Below are positions 24,832-33,699 of a stretch of 64,000 nt of DNA, piece after piece. Each line of letters starts with the position of its first letter. Positions within the stretch are counted from its first letter, which is position 1. The stretch lies in assembly GCA_041586155.1 (NCBI GenBank), contig JBFHAT010000001.1:111109-175108 (forward strand), written 5' to 3'. A program made the translations under genes and the position numbers. The notes under the pieces are model-generated. The model did no database searches. It saw only the letters and a program-made list of their open reading frames with translations, and had not been told where the DNA came from. The DNA is from JBFGJH01 sp041586155 (GTDB taxonomy: Bacteria; Actinomycetota; Acidimicrobiia; Spongiisociales; JAENVV01).

Positions 24832-27798
24832 GTGCTCGCCGCCGACGACGTCATTCCGCTGGAGCCAGCCGACTGGTCGGACGCGATCGCCCTGACCGAC
24901 GGCCCGCAGTCGGTGATCGCCGGGCCGGGTACTGGCAAGACCGAGTTCCTGGCAAGGCGTTGTGCCCACCTCGTGAATGTTCTGGGAGTCGCTCCGTCGG
25001 AGGTTGTAGCGTTGACGTTCTCGCGCCGCGCTGCGCAGCGACTGCGCCGCCGAGTCGCGGTCCACGCCCCGGGGCGGGTGGTGCCCGCCTCGACGTTCCA
25101 TTCTCTTGCGTACCGCCTACTCGAAGCTTATGGGCCCGCCCACCTGGCTTGGGAGCGAATGCCGACCCTGCTCACCTCCGTCGAGCACGTCGGCCTGGTT
25201 CGCGACCTGCTGGCAGGAGAAACGGCATCCGACTGGGCGCCCCACTTGCGCGACATGCTCGGATCGCAAACCCTTGCGCGCGAGGTCTCCGACTTTCTCA
25301 TGCGGTCGCAGGAGTACATGATCGACGAAGACGCTCTCCGGGATCGAGCGGCCGCCCGGGGCGATTGGCGTGGCTTGGCGGCCTTCCGCCGGCGCTACCG
25401 AGACGAGCTCGAGCGACAGGGTCGCATCGACTACGGGACGCTCCAGGCGGAGGCGGTCCGACTGCTGGCGCTCCCCGGCGTCGCAGCCGCACTGGCAGAC
25501 CAGATACGGTACGTGGTCATCGACGAATACCAGGACACGACGCCCGCCCAGGCAGCGTTTGTACAGGCGCTCGCCGCCGCCGGGGGCAACGTCGTGGTGG
25601 CGGGTGACCCGAATCAGTCGATCTACGGGTTCCGAGGGGCAGATCCAGACAACTTGGTCGAGTTCGAACGCGACTTCTCCGACCTCGGCCCGATCACCCG
25701 CTTCGCGCTGGCCCGATCGTTCAGGTGCCCGCCCGAGATCCTGCAGACAGCCCAGCGGCTTGCGCCTCACTCGATCGACACGACGCCGGCTCGGCATCGA
25801 GGCTCCGTCGAGGCCTACGTCTTTTCGCAGCAGTCGGAGGAATCCGAGTGGATCGCGGCGGAGGTTCAGCGGCTCATCCTCTCCGAGTCGGTGCCTGCTT
25901 CGAGCATCGCCGTTCTCGTCCGCTCCAAGCGGCGCCTGTTGACGGAGCTTTCGCGAGCCATGGCGAGGCGCCGCATCCCCCACAACATGCCGGACTCGCG
26001 CCTGGTCGATCACCCAGGGGTGCGACTCGTGTTCGACCTCGTCGCTGCGGCCGTCAACGATCGCGCCCCGGCCGCGTCTGGAATCGGAGCAGAAACCGAC
26101 CAGGCGATCCGCCGCCTCCTGCTGGGGCCGCTCTATTCGCTGCCCCTCGGGGCGGAACGCCATGCGCTTCGCAGGCGTCGGGCGGAGGGCGCCCAATGGT
26201 CGGCGCTGGTCGAAGACGTCGTGCCAGATGGGGCCGGCCTGGCAGGCATCCTGTCCGACAGTCGCTGGGCAACCCACATGACCGCCGCTGACGGATTCTG
26301 GTACCTCTGGACATCGCTCCCTCGATTCGCCCAACTGGTCGAGCGACCGGACGACGGAGGTGTCCGACGCGCCCTGGCGTCGCTGAGCCAAGCACTCGGC
26401 CGCCTGGCAGAGCGGGACCCACAGCGCAGCCTGTTCGACTATTGGGCATTGGTAGACCGCGACGACTTCGAAGCCGACCCGCTCATTTCGCTCGACGAGC
26501 CCGAGGTCGAACGAGTCACCCTGACCACTCTGCATCAGGCGAAGGGCCTCGAATTCGACACGGTGTTCGTGGCGGATGCAACCGAAGGGGTCTTTCCGGA
26601 TCTCCGCCGCCACCGATCTCTGCTCCAGCCCCACCTACTGTCGCACCGACCAGATCTGGACCACGATGTCGTCCAGCTTCACGAAGAGCTGCGCCTGGCG
26701 TACACGGCTCTGACGCGATCGTCGCGGCGATCGGTGTGGACCACCACCCAGGCCGGAATCGACCAGAGCGACCGAAGACCCAGTCGTTTTCTACCTCTGC
26801 TGGCAGATGGCCGTGACCTCGGCGCGCCAGGGCAAGACCCGGAGGCGATCCCTCTCACCTACCTCGAAGCCGAGGCGCACCTGCGCCGGCTCGCCACCGA
26901 TGCGTCGGCGGCGGCCGCCAACAGGTTGGCCGCCGTCGATCGGCTGGTCGCACGGCCCAATCCGGGGTTGAGGCCGGTCGAATCCTTCACCGGAATCCGG
27001 CAGCGAGGTCCCGACACGGGAGTGATCGGACCGGATCTCCGCCTCTCGCCCAGCCAGGCACAGAGCTACGCCGACTGCCCGCGCCGCTACGTGCTCGAAC
27101 GGAGGCTGGGAGTCGAATCCGACTACGGCACGTACGGTACATTCGGGCGACTCATCCACGACGTTCTGGAACGGGCCGAGAGGGCGGCACTCGAGAAAGG
27201 CCGCACTCGGGCGACCGCAGAAGAAGCGATCGACGTGCTCGACTCGCTGTTCCATCTCTACGATCTCGGGACCGGACAACGCCGGCTGGCCTGGCGCCGG
27301 CGTGGCATCCGCCTGGTCGAGCACCTGTACTCGACATGGCCCACTCCCGAAGCCGTTCCGGTGTTCCTCGAGCATCCGCTGCAGCTGATCATCGACGGAG
27401 TCGAATGGATTGGCCGGGCCGATCGGATCGAGGTCGAGCGCGGCATCGTGCGCATCGTCGACTACAAGACCACCACGTCGGTGCTCGGGGTGGCTGACGC
27501 GGCCCAATCATTGCAGCTGGGTTTCTACCTGCTCGCAGCTCGCCAAGACCCGCAGGTCGTCGCCGCCGGCGACCCTCGCGAGGCCCAACTGTGGTATCCG
27601 CTCGCCAAGGGCAAGAGCGTGGCGACCCGAGCACTCGACGTGGACGCGCTCCACGATGTGGAGCAGCGGCTGCGCGACATCGCCGCCGGGATCGCCGCCG
27701 AACGATGGGACCCCGCCATCGGGCCCGGATGTGAGCGCTGCGGAGTTCGGCTGGTCTGTCCTTCCTTCCCGGAAGGGCGAGAGGCCTATCTCCGATGA
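24832..27798 (+). CDS. UvrD-like helicase fused to RecB-like nuclease (AdnA-like)
   Basis: A 988-residue superfamily 1 helicase with a C-terminal nuclease. Helicase motifs: GPGTGKTEFL (Walker A), VIDEYQD (II), GDPNQSIYGFRGAD (III), TLHQAKGLEFD (V) and YTALTRS (VI). The nuclease has YADCPRRYVLE, GRLIHDVLE, GRADRIE and IVDYKTT, then the Cys cluster CERCGVRLVC, suggesting a 4Fe-4S brace. The pair with the next gene overlaps by 4 bases and matches the mycobacterial AdnAB heterodimer for double-strand break resection. It starts with GTG. Which partner corresponds to AdnA is inferred from gene order. Confidence 0.88.
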   Translation: MLAADDVIPLEPADWSDAIALTDGPQSVIAGPGTGKTEFLARRCAHLVNVLGVAPSEVVALTFSRRAAQRLRRRVAVHAPGRVVPASTFHSLAYRLLEAYGPAHLAWERMPTLLTSVEHVGLVRDLLAGETASDWAPHLRDMLGSQTLAREVSDFLMRSQEYMIDEDALRDRAAARGDWRGLAAFRRRYRDELERQGRIDYGTLQAEAVRLLALPGVAAALADQIRYVVIDEYQDTTPAQAAFVQALAAAGGNVVVAGDPNQSIYGFRGADPDNLVEFERDFSDLGPITRFALARSFRCPPEILQTAQRLAPHSIDTTPARHRGSVEAYVFSQQSEESEWIAAEVQRLILSESVPASSIAVLVRSKRRLLTELSRAMARRRIPHNMPDSRLVDHPGVRLVFDLVAAAVNDRAPAASGIGAETDQAIRRLLLGPLYSLPLGAERHALRRRRAEGAQWSALVEDVVPDGAGLAGILSDSRWATHMTAADGFWYLWTSLPRFAQLVERPDDGGVRRALASLSQALGRLAERDPQRSLFDYWALVDRDDFEADPLISLDEPEVERVTLTTLHQAKGLEFDTVFVADATEGVFPDLRRHRSLLQPHLLSHRPDLDHDVVQLHEELRLAYTALTRSSRRSVWTTTQAGIDQSDRRPSRFLPLLADGRDLGAPGQDPEAIPLTYLEAEAHLRRLATDASAAAANRLAAVDRLVARPNPGLRPVESFTGIRQRGPDTGVIGPDLRLSPSQAQSYADCPRRYVLERRLGVESDYGTYGTFGRLIHDVLERAERAALEKGRTRATAEEAIDVLDSLFHLYDLGTGQRRLAWRRRGIRLVEHLYSTWPTPEAVPVFLEHPLQLIIDGVEWIGRADRIEVERGIVRIVDYKTTTSVLGVADAAQSLQLGFYLLAARQDPQVVAAGDPREAQLWYPLAKGKSVATRALDVDALHDVEQRLRDIAAGIAAERWDPAIGPGCERCGVRLVCPSFPEGREAYLR

Positions 27799-30700
27799 CC
27801 GAGCCGCTCGTCCCCAGCTCCGAACAGAAGGCCATCCTCGCTGCGGGGCCGGGTCCACTCCGCATCGCCGCCGGAGCCGGAACCGGCAAGACGACCACGC
27901 TCGCTCTCAGGGTCGTTGCGCTCATCCGCTCGGGGATCGAACCAGGAGAGATCTTGGGCATCACCTTCACCAACAAAGCCGCTGCCGAACTGGCCACGCG
28001 AATCGACGAACTCCTCGATGACGATGGGCACACGCTGCACGGAGTGGACATCAAGACCTATCACGGATTCGCCCACGCCCTCCTCGAAGAATTCGGGCCC
28101 CTCGTCGGAATCGAGCGAGGCGCCGGAGTCATCACGCCGACGTTCGCCCGCCAGCTCATCTCACAGGCGATCGACGAAGCCCCAGTGAGCGAGCTCAACG
28201 TCACATGGGATGGCGTCATGGACGTCGCCGCCCAACTGGCTGCACGGCTCGCCGACAACCTGGCGAGCCCGAGCATGTTGCGAGAGAGCGATGCAACCGG
28301 CCCCGCCGTCGAACGCAACGACTATGCGGCCGTCCTCACTCGCTACGAGGAGGAGAAAGAACGGTTGGGCGTGGTGGACTATGGGGATCTGATCGCCAAA
28401 GCCCACCAACTGGCCACCGAGTTTCCGGACGTCGCAGCCCGCATCCGGTCTCGGTACCGGGCCGTGTTCCTCGACGAGTATCAGGACACCAATCCGGCGC
28501 AGCGGTTGCTCCTGTCCGCGATTTTCGGTGACGGTTTCCCCGTGGACGCCGTTGGCGACGCCGACCAGACCATCTACGAGTGGCGGGGAGCGTCGCAACG
28601 CAACTTCGCCGACTTCCCGCAGCATTTTCCTATGGCCGACGGCACACCTGCCCCGACCCTCTCATTGACCCTCAACCGACGGTCGGCCCGAAAGATCATC
28701 GGCCTCGCCAACACCATTCGCACCCGGATAGGCGACGATCCCGCAGGCGACCTCGTGCCGCTGGAAGACGCCCCCGACGGTTCGGTCGATTGCCGCTGGT
28801 TCTCAACGGCCGTCGACGAAGCCGGATTCATCGCCGACGAGCTCACCCGGCTCCACGAATCGGGCTTCGCATGGCGCGACATGGCCATTCTCTTCCGCAA
28901 GAATCGCCAGATAGAGCTGATCCGCCACGCCCTGGAAGACGCCGACATCCCCGTCGAGGTGGCGAGCGTCGGCGGACTCCTCGACATCCCCGAGATCGCC
29001 GATCTGCACGCGTGGCTGCGACTCATCGAGCACCCTGACGACTCCGCTGCGCTGCTGCGCATCCTCCTCGGGAGCCGCTACCGGATGGGATTCGGTGAAC
29101 TACGCCCTCTGGCGGCATGGACTGAGCCTCCCAACCGGGACGATTCCGAAGCAGCGATGCCCCGGTCGATGATCGAGGCAATCGAGATCCGGGACACCCT
29201 TCCCGGGCTCGACGACCGCACCCGCCACACCCTGAGTGACTTCTGGTCGACCTACCGCCTGCTCGTCGAATCCGCCCAAGGTCTCAGCCTGGCCGAATTG
29301 GTCCGCCTGATCCTTGGCGAGACGGGAGCCTGGCCCGAGATCGAAGCCATGCCGTCCGCGGCCAGGCAATCGGCGAGACTCAACGTATATCGCTTCCTCG
29401 ACCTCGCCGAAGACTGGAGCCCCCTCGAGGGCAGACCGTCGCTCGGAACGTTCCTCAGCTACCTGCGGCTGATGGCCGAAGACGAAGCCGAGGAGCTCAG
29501 CGCTGCCAACTTGTCGGGTGAGGACGCAGTGGCGCTCCTGACCGTCCATCGCGCCAAGGGCTTGGAATGGGAGGTGGTCGTCGTGCCGGCGCTGTACAAG
29601 GACAACTTCCCGGCCAAGCTGCGCGCGCACGACGACCCCTACACGCGCCCAGCCGCCCTCCCCTACGAGCTCCGCATCGACGAGCGGTCCGCTCCGCCTA
29701 TCTCGGCAGACCAGCCCGAACGCGAACGAAAGGCAATCCTCAGCGAAGCCCATCTGCGGGCCGAATGGCGCCTGGCGTATGTGGCCGTCACCAGGGCCAA
29801 ACGTCACCTGTGGCTCACAGGGGCATGGTGGTATGGCCACCCCGTGCCGACCAAGCACCCTGCCAAGGTGGGGGCACTGTATGAAGTCGCCGTCGAACAC
29901 TCGGGCAGTCGCGACCACGGCACGGCGCCGGTTCCCGACGAGGCGCCGGCGTCACTCCGGCCTCCCCCGGGAGGTCCCGGGCCAGACCCCCTCTTCGGCG
30001 ACGACGGCTTGAGCACCGCAGTGAACGCCCGCATGAACGACGCGGAATGGGCCCGCGACCAGGCGGTGAGGCACGACGCCGTCGGCGCCTATGACGCCGC
30101 CGTGGACGGGCTGCAACAGCTTCTGTTTTCACTCCCTCCACCCATCGAGCCAGATGAGGCCTCGTCTTCACGAACCATCTCTGTGACGGGACTGGTCACT
30201 TATGCCACGTGCCCGAAGCGGTACTTCTGGACAGACGTCGACCCGCTGCCGCGCCGTCCTTCGCGGGCCGCTCGGAGAGGGATCGAGGTCCATCGGCGGA
30301 TCGAGCTTCACAACCGGGGGACAATCCCCTTGTCCGAGGCAGGAGTCGATTTCTACGACGCCACGACCGACGACACCGCAGATCCCGCCCGGACGGGACC
30401 GAGCCCGTTCGAGGTCTTCACCGCGTCACGGTTCGCCCGGCAGCGCCCCCTCCGCATCGAGGCACCGTTCGAGCTCGCCCTCGATTCCGGGCTTGTCAGG
30501 GGCAGAATCGACGCAATCTACGGCGGATGGGAGATCGTCGATTTCAAATCGGGTCGCCCGTCATCCAACCCGGCGACGAAACGGCAACTACAGGTGTACG
30601 CGCTCGCCGTCGACCAGGGTCAGCTCGGCGCCGCGACCCGCCCGCTTCGGGTCACCTTCGCTCACCTGGGAGGCGGTCGACTCACCGAACAAACCGAGGA

Positions 30701-30872
30701 CGTCGACGCCTCCTGGCTCGAGGAAGCCAGGCACGCCGTCGATTCGGATCTGTCCGCCATTGGAGAGGGCAAGTTCGAGGCGACGCCGGGTGACCACTGC
30801 GTATCGTGCGATTTCCTCACATTCTGCGAGACCGGGAAACGCTTCGTCGAGTCATACGACACGACCGCCTGA
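27795..30872 (+). CDS. UvrD-like helicase fused to RecB-like nuclease (AdnB-like)
   Basis: Second subunit of the pair, 1025 residues, starting with an ATGA overlap. Walker A is AGAGTGKTTTLALR near residue 30, then FLDEYQDTNPAQ, GDADQTIYEWRGAS, TVHRAKGLEWE and YVAVTRAKRH. The nuclease has YATCPKRYFWTD, GIEVHRRIELH, GRIDAIYGGWEIVDFKSG and CVSCDFLTFC. Both subunits carry complete helicase motifs and a D-x-K nuclease site, unlike AddAB where one helicase is inactive. The 3' end overlaps dtd by 21 bases on the opposite strand. Confidence 0.89.
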   Translation: MTEPLVPSSEQKAILAAGPGPLRIAAGAGTGKTTTLALRVVALIRSGIEPGEILGITFTNKAAAELATRIDELLDDDGHTLHGVDIKTYHGFAHALLEEFGPLVGIERGAGVITPTFARQLISQAIDEAPVSELNVTWDGVMDVAAQLAARLADNLASPSMLRESDATGPAVERNDYAAVLTRYEEEKERLGVVDYGDLIAKAHQLATEFPDVAARIRSRYRAVFLDEYQDTNPAQRLLLSAIFGDGFPVDAVGDADQTIYEWRGASQRNFADFPQHFPMADGTPAPTLSLTLNRRSARKIIGLANTIRTRIGDDPAGDLVPLEDAPDGSVDCRWFSTAVDEAGFIADELTRLHESGFAWRDMAILFRKNRQIELIRHALEDADIPVEVASVGGLLDIPEIADLHAWLRLIEHPDDSAALLRILLGSRYRMGFGELRPLAAWTEPPNRDDSEAAMPRSMIEAIEIRDTLPGLDDRTRHTLSDFWSTYRLLVESAQGLSLAELVRLILGETGAWPEIEAMPSAARQSARLNVYRFLDLAEDWSPLEGRPSLGTFLSYLRLMAEDEAEELSAANLSGEDAVALLTVHRAKGLEWEVVVVPALYKDNFPAKLRAHDDPYTRPAALPYELRIDERSAPPISADQPERERKAILSEAHLRAEWRLAYVAVTRAKRHLWLTGAWWYGHPVPTKHPAKVGALYEVAVEHSGSRDHGTAPVPDEAPASLRPPPGGPGPDPLFGDDGLSTAVNARMNDAEWARDQAVRHDAVGAYDAAVDGLQQLLFSLPPPIEPDEASSSRTISVTGLVTYATCPKRYFWTDVDPLPRRPSRAARRGIEVHRRIELHNRGTIPLSEAGVDFYDATTDDTADPARTGPSPFEVFTASRFARQRPLRIEAPFELALDSGLVRGRIDAIYGGWEIVDFKSGRPSSNPATKRQLQVYALAVDQGQLGAATRPLRVTFAHLGGGRLTEQTEDVDASWLEEARHAVDSDLSAIGEGKFEATPGDHCVSCDFLTFCETGKRFVESYDTTA

Positions 30873-31307
30873 AGTCTCCACGACGAGCGTCACCGGGCCC
30901 TCGTTGACCAGCGCCACACGCATGGCGGTCCTGAATCGACCGGTGGCAACTTCGAGACCCTCCCCACGGAGCCGTTCCACAAGCTCGTCGATGAGCGGCT
31001 CGGCAATCGCCGGCGGGGCAGCAGCGGCGAAGGAGGGTCGCCGGCCCCGGCGAGCGTCACCCAGCAAAGTGAACTGGCTGACGACCAACACGGCTCCCCC
31101 CACGTCGACGACGCTCAAGTTCATCTTGCCCTCATCGTCGGAAAACACACGCAGGCCAGCGAGCTTGCCGGCCAGTGCCGTCACATCGGCCGTCGTGTCG
31201 TCTCGAGCGACTCCGACGAGCACCACCAAACCCGAGCCGATGGACCCGACTGTGGCACCATCACTGTCCACGTGCGCCTGAACCACCCGCTGGACGACCG
31301 CCCTCAT
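30852..31307 (-). CDS. dtd: D-aminoacyl-tRNA deacylase
   Basis: Removes D-amino acids (and Gly from tRNA-Ala) from tRNAs. The start MRAVVQRVVQAHV at 31307 is the standard Dtd N-terminus. SQFTLLGDARRGRRPSF carries the SQFTL substrate-binding motif and TSGGRVV ends the protein; the C-terminal NxGP motif is NEGPVTL. Length about 151 residues. It is divergent from plsB, with an 82-base gap between their starts. Confidence 0.94.
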   Translation of the reverse strand: MRAVVQRVVQAHVDSDGATVGSIGSGLVVLVGVARDDTTADVTALAGKLAGLRVFSDDEGKMNLSVVDVGGAVLVVSQFTLLGDARRGRRPSFAAAAPPAIAEPLIDELVERLRGEGLEVATGRFRTAMRVALVNEGPVTLVVETSGGRVV

Positions 31308-31389
31308 GCGATGAAGATAGCGGGGGGCTCGTCGTCGCAGGATTACCGCTTTCGCTGCGGACCCGACCGGCCAGCCATAGAATCGACGC

Positions 31390-33699
31390 ATGGCTCGCAT
31401 CTCCGACCTGAGGCCGGCCCAAGACCCGGCCTGGCCTGCATCGGCCGGGCGACATGTCGTCCTCCTGGTCGATGCTTCGTCCGCGCTCGAGCGGAGGCTG
31501 GTCGCTGATTGGGCCCGGCGGACCTGCCGAGGCTCCTACGAGATGATCGACATCGCCTCTTCGCGGCGCCGTCGCAGACATTCGGGATCGGATCCGCGCC
31601 TCGAAGCCCGCCTGGGTCGGTCGGACGACCCGTTGGTCGTCCCGGTGCGGGTGGCGTGGTCGGCCGCGGACCGCAACGGGACTCGCAGTGTCCGCATCGT
31701 GGATCTGCTCAAACTGGGCGACCCTCGCGATCCGGACCCAGTCCGCCAGTATGCGATCTTGGCGACGTCACCCGACCGAGTGCGGGTCCTGACCGGTGAC
31801 CCCGCCGGCGGAGTGGAGCTTCGCGAAGCTTGGCGCAAGTCCCACGAAACGAGCTCGTTGGGCGACTTCGTCGCCCGCCGGGCATGGCTGGCGCTGGAAC
31901 GAGCCGAGAGACGCTTCCGCGGCGACCGGTACAAGGTCCCCAAGTTCTTGCGCGAGGAGGTGCTACGCCAGCCGCATTTCCGAGACGGGTTGGCGGAGCT
32001 GGCGACCGAGCAGCAGCGGACGTACGAGTCGGTCCATCGTCAAGCGCGTCGGTACCTGGGGGAGATCGCAGCAAGTCACAGCCCGTTGGTGATCGACCTG
32101 ATGGCCAACTTCATCCACTGGCTGTACCGACAGGGGTACAACTCCTTGAATTACAGCCGGCCGCGACTGATCGAGAGCTACCGGACGACGGAGTCGAAGC
32201 CGCTGGTGTTCCTCCCATCGCACAAGTCGCAGCTGGACCGCCTCGTGTTGCAGTTCATGCTCTGGGAAAACGATCTCCCCCCCAACCACACCGCCGGGGG
32301 CATCAACCTGAACTTCTTCCCAATCGGTCCGCTGATCCGCCGCAGCGGCGTGTTCTTCATCAGGCGCAGCTTCAAGGACAAGCCCGTCTACAAGTTCGCG
32401 CTCCAGTCCTACATCGATTTCCTGATCCAGAAGCGGTTCCCCATGGAGTGGTATCTGGAGGGCGGCCGATCCCGGTCCGGCAAGCTGCTTCCGCCCAAGT
32501 TCGGGATGCTGAGCTACGTCGCCGGCAGCCTCAGCCGCCAATGCGCCGACGACGTCGTACTCATGCCCGTGTCCATCACCTACGACCAGATCCAGGACGT
32601 CTCGGACTACGCCCGGGAGCAGCGAGGCGCGTCCAAGGAGAGCGAGTCGCTCACATGGCTCGTCAAGGCCATCCGTTCTCTGCGCAGGCGTTACGGCAAT
32701 GTCTACATCCGCTTCGGCGAACCGGTTTCCATGGCCAAGGAGATCCCTCACGCAACCGAGCCGAGCCTGCAGGACCCCGAGGAGCATGCTCTGGCCGTTC
32801 AGAAGCTCGCCTTCGAGGTCATGGTGCGCATCGGAAGGGTGACTCCCATCACGCCCACAGCCGCCGTCACGATTGCATTGTTGGGCACAGGACGTGTCGT
32901 CATGAGCGTCGACGAGATCATCGAGGAGCTGACCGACCTGACGACCTACGTGTACCGGCGCCGGCTGCCGGTCACCGAACGAGTCAAGATGGACGGGCGC
33001 GCCCAGGTCGAGGAGACGCTCGAGCGTCTCGCCGAGCATGACATCGTGTCGGCGTTCACGGCCGGTCCCGAGCCGGTTTACCGGATCGCCGATGACCAGT
33101 ACCTGGCCGCGGCCTACTACCGCAACACCATCGTGCACCACTTCGTGGGCGCCTCCATCACAGAGCTGGCGCTGGTTGCCGTCCTCGACTACGACGCAGC
33201 CGACCCGGCAGCCCGTTTCTGGGAGGAGGTCATGGAGTTGCGCGACCTCCTCAAATTCGAGTTCTTCTTCCCGGACAAAGAGACGTTCCGGGCGGAGCTG
33301 ATGGCCGAGATGAACCTGCACGATCCGCAGTGGCAGGCCCACCTCACCGCCGGGGCAGCCCAACAGATGCTCGACCTCCGGACTCCTCGATTCAGCCGCT
33401 GGGCTCTCAAACCGTTCCTGGAGGCCTATCTGGTCGTCGCCGACCAGCTGGAAGCCGAGCCGGACGCACCCTTCAACGAGAAAGAGTTCACCCAGCGCGC
33501 CCTACAACGAGGCAAGCTGTATCGACTCCAAGACAAAATCAGCGCAGAGGAAGCCGTCTCGTCGGCGCTGTTCCAATCGGCGCTCCGGCTCGCCGAGAAC
33601 CGCCAGTTGCTGCAAGGAGACGACGCTACGCAGGCCGCACGAAGGCGGTTCGCCACCGAGCTGAGAACGGTGCTGGCCAGAGTCGACCGCCTCAGCTAA
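31390..33699 (+). CDS. plsB: Glycerol-3-phosphate acyltransferase, PlsB type
   Basis: Membrane-associated 1-acyl transfer enzyme of 769 residues using acyl-ACP or acyl-CoA. Acyltransferase motifs: HKSQLD with His278 and Asp283, GGINLNFFPIGPLIRRSGVFFIRR (302-326), EGGRSRSGK (357-365), and VLMPVSITYD. The N- and C-terminal parts lack named domains but match the long PlsB form of actinobacteria. It ends 4 bases inside the extended radical SAM reading frame on the opposite strand. Confidence 0.93.
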   Translation: MARISDLRPAQDPAWPASAGRHVVLLVDASSALERRLVADWARRTCRGSYEMIDIASSRRRRRHSGSDPRLEARLGRSDDPLVVPVRVAWSAADRNGTRSVRIVDLLKLGDPRDPDPVRQYAILATSPDRVRVLTGDPAGGVELREAWRKSHETSSLGDFVARRAWLALERAERRFRGDRYKVPKFLREEVLRQPHFRDGLAELATEQQRTYESVHRQARRYLGEIAASHSPLVIDLMANFIHWLYRQGYNSLNYSRPRLIESYRTTESKPLVFLPSHKSQLDRLVLQFMLWENDLPPNHTAGGINLNFFPIGPLIRRSGVFFIRRSFKDKPVYKFALQSYIDFLIQKRFPMEWYLEGGRSRSGKLLPPKFGMLSYVAGSLSRQCADDVVLMPVSITYDQIQDVSDYAREQRGASKESESLTWLVKAIRSLRRRYGNVYIRFGEPVSMAKEIPHATEPSLQDPEEHALAVQKLAFEVMVRIGRVTPITPTAAVTIALLGTGRVVMSVDEIIEELTDLTTYVYRRRLPVTERVKMDGRAQVEETLERLAEHDIVSAFTAGPEPVYRIADDQYLAAAYYRNTIVHHFVGASITELALVAVLDYDAADPAARFWEEVMELRDLLKFEFFFPDKETFRAELMAEMNLHDPQWQAHLTAGAAQQMLDLRTPRFSRWALKPFLEAYLVVADQLEAEPDAPFNEKEFTQRALQRGKLYRLQDKISAEEAVSSALFQSALRLAENRQLLQGDDATQAARRRFATELRTVLARVDRLS

